Assembly: GCA_016937315.1 (NCBI GenBank)
Contig: JAFGWD010000100.1
Coordinates: 1-10,282, forward strand
Origin: Rhodospirillaceae bacterium
GTDB taxonomy: Bacteria > Pseudomonadota > Alphaproteobacteria > Rhodospirillales > Rhodospirillaceae
DNA length: 10,282 nt
Direction of reading: 5' to 3'
This document shows, one piece after another, positions 6,649 to 10,282 of this stretch (the stretch's first letter is position 1; the number at the start of each line of letters is the position of its first letter). The notes under the pieces were generated by a model, which searched no databases, was not told the origin of the DNA, and saw only the letters and a program-made list of their open reading frames with translations. The position numbers were made by a program, and so were the translations under genes.

Positions 6649-6867
6649 AATTGCGTTGGTCGCCAAGGGATACAATGGCAGGAGCCGCCGCGAAGGCGAT
6701 GCTGCGGCATCGGTGAGCGGTGGCGACGAACCAGGGTGTTCCTTGGCGACCAACCCGGAGGGCCGGGCGCTTTCGTCCGCCGAAGGCATTGAAAAGCTTG
6801 CCCGTAGTCCCCGCTACGGTCTACGCTTTTTCTCCTGTTCGGATAAACGAAATCGCTCCGGCGCAAC

Positions 6868-6895
6868 CGGCGGGATTTATGAGTTTACGTCCTAG
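6868..6895 (-). repeat. Right terminal inverted repeat of the 275-bp element
   Basis: The 28-base right arm runs from CGGCGGGATT to TACGTCCTAG and is complementary to 6621-6648. Complementarity stops abruptly at CTAG; the outer flanks (CC before 6621, AA after 6895) do not pair. It ends 95 bp before the mgtE start codon. Confidence 0.8.
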
Positions 6896-6962
6896 AATTC
6901 AGCGTATCGTTCTTATCTTGGGGTGGGACGTTCGTTTGTGTCCACCGTCCGCTCACGCTTCC

Positions 6963-6985
6963 TTCCTGCCGGAGGAAAACGGAGG
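6963..6985 (+). promoter_or_regulatory. mgtE ribosome binding site with small upstream hairpin
   Basis: GGAGG at 6981-6985 lies 5 bases before the mgtE ATG and fixes the start. A second GGAGG at 6971-6975 lies 10 bases further up and overlaps a small hairpin, TTCCT/AGGAA (6963-6967/6973-6977). The duplicated Shine-Dalgarno sequence may matter for translation control, but this is not demonstrated. The rest of 6896-6962 shows no convincing promoter motif and no known Mg2+-sensing leader. Confidence 0.55.
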
Positions 6986-6990
6986 TTCCG

Positions 6991-8430
6991 ATGACACCCG
7001 ATCAGACACCGACATCTTCCGAAAAGCCGGACGTTGCCGAGATTGAAGCACGCGCCGCATCTTACGATATTGAGGAAGCCTTCCCTGAGGAAGACTTCCC
7101 TGGCGTTTTGTTGCGTTTGGTGACGGATGCCATCACCGAAGGCGATATGGCGCGTGCCCGGGCTCTTTTTCTGGATCAGCATTACGCGGACGCTGCCGAC
7201 ATTATCGAACGCATGCAGCCCGATGATCGCTCGCAATTGGTGTTGGCGCTGGGGCGTGATCTTGATCCCGATATTTTGCCGGCCTTGGATGAGGAGATTC
7301 AGGATCAAGTCCTGAATATGATGGGGGTTTCCGGGGTTGCGGCGGCGATTGAGGCCTTGGACTCCGATGACGCCGTGGCGATTATCGAACAACTGGATGA
7401 GGATGAACGTCGTCGCGTCATTCAGGCTTTGCCTGCTGAGGATCGCGCCGTCATCGAACAGGCCTTGGCCTATCCGGAGTATTCCGCCGGTCGTATGATG
7501 CAGCGGGAATTGATCGCGGTGCCGGAATTCTGGACCGTCGGTGATACCTTAAGCTATCTACGCAGCACCCAAGATGACCTGCCGGAGACCTTTTACGAGG
7601 TGTTCGTGGTTGATTTGCGCCACCACCCGGTGGGGCGTGTGTCACCAGCACGATTGCTGCGCGCACAGACAGAGACCTCTTTGCGGGACATTTTGGATAA
7701 GGATGTGGAGCCGATTCCGGCGACCATGGATCAGGAAGAGGTCGCCATGACCTTCCGTGACCGTGACTGGGTCACGGCTATGGTGGTGGACGATGACGGG
7801 CGGTTGATCGGGTGTATTACGGTTGATGATATCGTCGATGTGATCGATGAAGAGGCCGAGGACGACATGCTGCGCTTGGGCGGTGTGACGGACTCCGATA
7901 TTTTTCGCGCAGTTTGGGGCACGGTTCGGGCGCGGTTCGGTTGGTTGTTCATCAATTTGGGAACCGCCATGCTGGCGGCGTCGGTGATCGGTTTGTTTGA
8001 GGGCACCATTGAGCGTGTGGTGGCCCTGGCGGTCTTGATGCCGGTGGTTGCCGGAATGGGCGGTAATGCGGGGACGCAGACTCTGACGGTGACGGTGCGT
8101 GCTCTCGCGATGAAAGAGCTGACATCGTCCAACGCACGGCGGGTCATCGGCAAGGAATTGGTGGTGGGGCTGGCCAACGGATTGATGTTTGCCGGAATGG
8201 CTGGGGCGGTGTCGTATTTCTGGTTTAAGACTCCGATGATCGGTGCCGTTCTGGCCTGCGCCATGGTGGTCAATTTGGTGGTGGCGGGGTTGGCGGGGAT
8301 TCTCATCCCCCTGACCCTTGATCGTTTGGATATCGACCCGGCGGTGTCTTCGGGCGTGTTTCTGACCACGGTGACGGACATCGTGGGCTTTTTTGCCTTT
8401 TTGGGGCTGGCCTCGGTCTTTTTGATTTAG
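6991..8430 (+). CDS. mgtE: Magnesium transporter MgtE
   Basis: A 479-residue MgtE, a Mg2+-selective inner-membrane channel/transporter gated by cytoplasmic Mg2+. Three parts are visible. Residues about 35-160 are the superhelical MgtE N domain (DAADIIERMQPDDR, GVAAAIEALDSDDAVAIIEQ, DEDERRRVIQ). Residues about 165-290 are two CBS repeats (YSAGRMMQRELIAV, then VVDDDGRLIGCITVDDIVDVI). Residues about 315-479 hold five membrane segments with the conserved PVVAGMGGNAGTQT at 351-364 and DPAVSSGVFLTTVTDIVGFF at 449-468, whose Asp463 corresponds to the pore Mg2+-binding aspartate. An acidic linker (DEEAEDDM, 286-293) precedes the plug helix, as in the gated family. The length is normal and it seems intact. 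It is a single-gene unit with a strong ribosome binding site. Its upstream region carries the 275-bp structured element, and it ends at a shared terminator facing purN. Confidence 0.95.
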   Translation: MTPDQTPTSSEKPDVAEIEARAASYDIEEAFPEEDFPGVLLRLVTDAITEGDMARARALFLDQHYADAADIIERMQPDDRSQLVLALGRDLDPDILPALDEEIQDQVLNMMGVSGVAAAIEALDSDDAVAIIEQLDEDERRRVIQALPAEDRAVIEQALAYPEYSAGRMMQRELIAVPEFWTVGDTLSYLRSTQDDLPETFYEVFVVDLRHHPVGRVSPARLLRAQTETSLRDILDKDVEPIPATMDQEEVAMTFRDRDWVTAMVVDDDGRLIGCITVDDIVDVIDEEAEDDMLRLGGVTDSDIFRAVWGTVRARFGWLFINLGTAMLAASVIGLFEGTIERVVALAVLMPVVAGMGGNAGTQTLTVTVRALAMKELTSSNARRVIGKELVVGLANGLMFAGMAGAVSYFWFKTPMIGAVLACAMVVNLVVAGLAGILIPLTLDRLDIDPAVSSGVFLTTVTDIVGFFAFLGLASVFLI

Positions 8431-8434
8431 GGGG

Positions 8435-8468
8435 AAAAGAAACGCGGGGCGCAAACCGGCGTTTCTTT
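8435..8468. terminator. Bidirectional terminator between mgtE and purN
   Basis: AAAGAAACGC (8436-8445) pairs perfectly with GCGTTTCTTT (8459-8468) over 10 bp, with a 13-base interior. T-rich ends occur on both strands (TTTCTTT on plus; TTTCTTTT on minus). It lies 5 bases after the mgtE stop and 6 bases before the purN stop, so it should end both convergent transcripts. Confidence 0.88.
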
Positions 8469-8474
8469 GTGCCA

Positions 8475-9137
8475 TCAGATATTGGGCGGTGGATTGATGA
8501 CGGCCGTGGGTGGGGTATTGAAGTCGTCGATGACGACTCGGGTGCCGTCGATGCCGACACGTCCTTCGGCAATCAGGCGGACGGCTTGTGGATAGATGAC
8601 GTGTTCGTTTTCTAAGACCCGTTCGGACAAGATATCCGGTGTATCGGAAGGAAGCGTTGGGACTGCCGCTTGTACGATGATCGGTCCGGCGTCCATATCG
8701 GACCGCACAAAGTGGACGGTGCATCCGGTGAAGCGCACGCCATCGGCTAGTGCCCGCTGGTGGGTGTGCAGACCTTTGTAGGCTGGTAGCAGTGAGGGGT
8801 GGATATTGATCAGGCGGTCATGCCAACGGGAGACAAAGCCCGGAGTTAACAGCCGCATGAATCCGGCGAGGCAGATCAAATCCACGTCCGCCGCAGCGAG
8901 GGCTTCGGTCACAGCGGTTTCGAATGAGTCTCGCCCGGCATAGGCGGTGTGGTCTATCACGGCGGTGGTCACCCCGGCCTCGGCGGCGCGGTCCAGTCCC
9001 GCGACGCCTGGGATATTGGAGATCACCAAAGCGACTTCCGCCGGGAACGTAGGGTCGGCGCAGGCCGCAATCAAGGACTGTAAATTGCTGCCTCGCCCCG
9101 AGATCAGAACCCCGAGTCGCAGATGCTTGGTGGTCAT
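8475..9137 (-). CDS. purN: Phosphoribosylglycinamide formyltransferase PurN
   Basis: PurN (GAR transformylase) transfers formyl from 10-formyl-THF to glycinamide ribonucleotide, the third step of de novo purine synthesis. The 220-residue protein has the phosphate-binding loop SGRGSNLQ (residues 13-20), AGFMRLLTPGF (91-101), and the catalytic triad Asn111 and His113 in INIHPSLLPAYKG plus Asp149 in SDMDAGPII. GLHTHQRALADG (122-133) is the conserved loop after the active-site strand. The last 13 residues (NTPPTAVINPPPN region) are proline-rich and extend beyond the compact domain. The ATG at 9137-9135 overlaps the purM stop by 4 bases (ATGA), indicating translational coupling in a purM-purN operon. 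Its relative PurU, encoded at 4382-5287, works on the same cofactor. Confidence 0.95.
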   Translation of the reverse strand: MTTKHLRLGVLISGRGSNLQSLIAACADPTFPAEVALVISNIPGVAGLDRAAEAGVTTAVIDHTAYAGRDSFETAVTEALAAADVDLICLAGFMRLLTPGFVSRWHDRLINIHPSLLPAYKGLHTHQRALADGVRFTGCTVHFVRSDMDAGPIIVQAAVPTLPSDTPDILSERVLENEHVIYPQAVRLIAEGRVGIDGTRVVIDDFNTPPTAVINPPPNI

Positions 9138-10267
9138 TGTGCCGTCTCGTCGTGGTGCGGATCAAAATTTTTGACGCGGCAGGTCGAGGCCTCGTCGCCA
9201 GCTTCAATGCCACCGATCACAAAGACGGTTTCTCCGGCACTTTCCAAAGCGGTGGTGACGGTGGCAACCGCGTTGGGTTTGACCACCACGACCATGCCGA
9301 TGCCGCAGTTGAAGGTCCTCAGCATTTCTGCCGGAGCCACCCCTCCCGCATCCGCCAGCCAAGCAAAGACCTTTGGCACAGGGAAAGTGGTCGCATCAAT
9401 CACGGCATGCAGTCCCTTGGGCAGAACCCGTGGGACGTTTTCGGTCATGCCGCCGCCGGTGATATGGGCGAAACCCGTGACTCCGCCAGCTTTGAGCGCG
9501 GCGAGGCAGCCCTTTACGTACATCCGGGTTGGTGTCAAAAGGGCGGCTCCCAAAGCCATTTCTGGGGCGAAGGGGGCTTCGTCGGTCCAGGCGAGGCCAC
9601 TTTCGGCGGCGATGCGTCGGACCAGGGAAAAGCCGTTGGAATGGACCCCTGTTGAGGCCAATCCCAGGACCACGTCACCAGCTGCAACCTCGCGCCCGGT
9701 CAGGATGTTGGTGCGTTCGGCGGCCCCGACACAGAATCCAGCGAGGTCATAGTCGCCGTCTGCGTACATGCCGGGCATCTCTGCGGTTTCGCCGCCAATC
9801 AGGGCACAACCGGCCTGACGGCAGCCTTCCGCGATGCCGGCAACGATGGTGCGACCGGCTTCCACCGATAGGTGCCCCGTGGCGAAATAATCCAGGAACA
9901 ACAGCGGTTCAGCGCCTTGTACGACCAAGTCGTTGGCACACATCGCGACCAAGTCGATGCCGACGAAGTCATGAATGCCGGTTTCAATGGCGAGCTTCAA
10001 CTTGGTGCCGACGCCGTCGGTGGCGGACACCAAAATGGGATCGGAGAACCCAGCCGCACGCAAATCGAACAGGGCTCCAAAGCCGCCCAGTTCGGTGTCG
10101 GCGCCGGGGCGCATGGTGCTGCGTGCCAGAGGCTTAATCGCCTCGACGAGAGCGTCGCCAGCGTCGATATCGACGCCCGCATCGCGATAGCTGAGACCGG
10201 GATTGTTCCGACCGTTCTCGGGAAAACTGGAAATGGCCGCCTCTTTTGTTAGAGTGGTGTCACGCAT
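9134..10267 (-). CDS. purM: Phosphoribosylformylglycinamidine cyclo-ligase PurM
   Basis: PurM (AIR synthetase) closes the imidazole ring in an ATP-dependent step, converting FGAM to AIR in the cytosol. The 377-residue protein shows SYRDAGVDIDAGDALVEAIK (26-45), the glycine-rich GGFGALFDL (61-69), LVSATDGVGTKLKLA (79-93), GIDLVAMCANDLVVQGAEPL (103-122), GGETAEMPGMY (158-168), GLASTGVHSNGFSLVR (202-217) and AHITGGGMTENVPRVLP (267-283), all hallmark ATP- and substrate-binding blocks of the PurM fold. The start is ATG 10267; no later Met precedes SYRDAGV. The first 24 residues are a non-conserved extension, making it somewhat longer than the usual 340-350. An AGGA about 11 bases upstream could be the ribosome binding site. 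The promoter lies outside the window. It is translationally coupled to purN. Confidence 0.95.
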   Translation of the reverse strand: MRDTTLTKEAAISSFPENGRNNPGLSYRDAGVDIDAGDALVEAIKPLARSTMRPGADTELGGFGALFDLRAAGFSDPILVSATDGVGTKLKLAIETGIHDFVGIDLVAMCANDLVVQGAEPLLFLDYFATGHLSVEAGRTIVAGIAEGCRQAGCALIGGETAEMPGMYADGDYDLAGFCVGAAERTNILTGREVAAGDVVLGLASTGVHSNGFSLVRRIAAESGLAWTDEAPFAPEMALGAALLTPTRMYVKGCLAALKAGGVTGFAHITGGGMTENVPRVLPKGLHAVIDATTFPVPKVFAWLADAGGVAPAEMLRTFNCGIGMVVVVKPNAVATVTTALESAGETVFVIGGIEAGDEASTCRVKNFDPHHDETAQ

Positions 10268-10282
10268 CGTGGGGAAGGTCCT

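Larger units (their letters stand above)
6621..6895. repeat. 275-bp structured inverted-repeat element (MITE-like or structured leader RNA)
   Basis: The block is bounded by a 28-bp imperfect inverted repeat (6621-6648 and 6868-6895; 24 of 28 positions complementary), each end carrying CTAG outermost. A further TTGCG/CGCAA pairing (6651-6655/6862-6866) extends it inward. Inside is a perfect 14-bp repeat, GTTGGTCGCCAAGG (6655-6668) with its complement at 6741-6754. Within that lie GCCGCCGC/GCGGTGGC (6684-6691/6717-6724) and CGATGC/GCATCG (6697-6702/6707-6712). The right half carries hairpins CCCGG/CCGGG (6754-6758/6763-6767), GCTTTCG/CGAAGGC (6769-6775/6781-6787), AAAAGC/GCTTTT (6792-6797/6825-6830) and CCGTAG/CTACGG (6802-6807/6814-6819). 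No transposase is visible and no ORF here looks coding. It could be a miniature transposable element, perhaps with CTAG as target duplication (a 4-bp YTAR target is known for IS5-type elements), or a folded RNA in the mgtE leader. I recognise no named family. Confidence 0.75.

Noticed and set aside
6656..6895. Plus-strand ORF of 79 codons covering the structured element
   Set aside because: It starts at a TTG within an inverted repeat arm, ends exactly at the terminal CTAG, and its sequence follows the repeats rather than any protein pattern.
6621..6895. Considered as tmRNA, RNase P RNA, 6S RNA, M-box or ykoY-type riboswitch
   Set aside because: None of their signature sequences that I know are present, and a 28-bp terminal helix ending at CTAG is not a feature of those families. 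A covariance-model search would be needed to be certain.
7642..8724. Long minus-strand ORF (360 codons) opposite mgtE and the end of purN
   Set aside because: Its product is dominated by His, Arg, Pro and Gln with no domain, and it crosses both a convincing gene and the terminator. It is a reading-frame shadow of GC-rich coding sequence.
9123..9752. Plus-strand ORF of 209 codons opposite purM
   Set aside because: It is antisense to strongly conserved PurM blocks and encodes a Thr/Ala/Pro-rich product without motifs.

Overview
The window looks like ordinary chromosome of an alphaproteobacterium, probably from the Rhodospirillales. The indicators are an ATP12-type F1-ATPase chaperone gene (typical of alphaproteobacteria and mitochondria), an AsmA-family gene directly before it, moderately GC-rich coding sequence and purM-purN overlapping as ATGA. 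The assignment to order is an inference from gene content and protein style; no comparison could be run. Nothing resembles a phage, plasmid or defence island.

Layout. Positions 1-201 (minus) hold the N-terminus of an SLC13/DASS-type anion transporter that runs off the window. Diverging from it, a plus-strand series runs from about 351 to 5287: a HAD phosphatase, a 700-residue AsmA-family envelope protein, the ATP12 chaperone, an acylphosphatase and PurU (formyltetrahydrofolate deformylase). A possible 49-residue basic protein (5378-5527) and a clear intrinsic terminator (5552-5579) close this series. lipB (octanoyltransferase) follows on the minus strand, 5604-6308. Divergent from lipB is a tRNA-Leu(GAG) gene at 6440-6526 with a terminator-like helix behind it. 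mgtE (CBS-domain Mg2+ channel/transporter) occupies 6991-8430 on the plus strand and converges on the minus-strand purM-purN pair (8475-10267). The two convergent units share a symmetric terminator at 8435-8468.

The least expected feature is a 275-bp block at 6621-6895, between the tRNA and mgtE. Its ends are a 28-bp imperfect inverted repeat that begins and ends exactly at CTAG. It contains a perfect 14-bp inner inverted repeat and several nested hairpins. All four mismatches of the terminal repeat become G.U wobble pairs if the plus strand is transcribed, and would be A.C mismatches in the opposite RNA. Two inner helices show the same pattern. The block is either a MITE-like miniature element or a structured RNA/leader belonging to mgtE. 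I do not recognise it as a named RNA family.

How the genes fit together. PurM and PurN catalyse consecutive steps of the purine pathway (PurN uses 10-formyl-THF), whereas PurU hydrolyses the same cofactor to formate and THF, so the window contains both a consumer and a bleed valve of 10-formyl-THF. LipB starts lipoylation of 2-oxoacid dehydrogenases and the glycine cleavage system. ATP12 helps assemble F1-ATPase. The remaining genes are housekeeping or envelope functions without a direct pathway link visible here.
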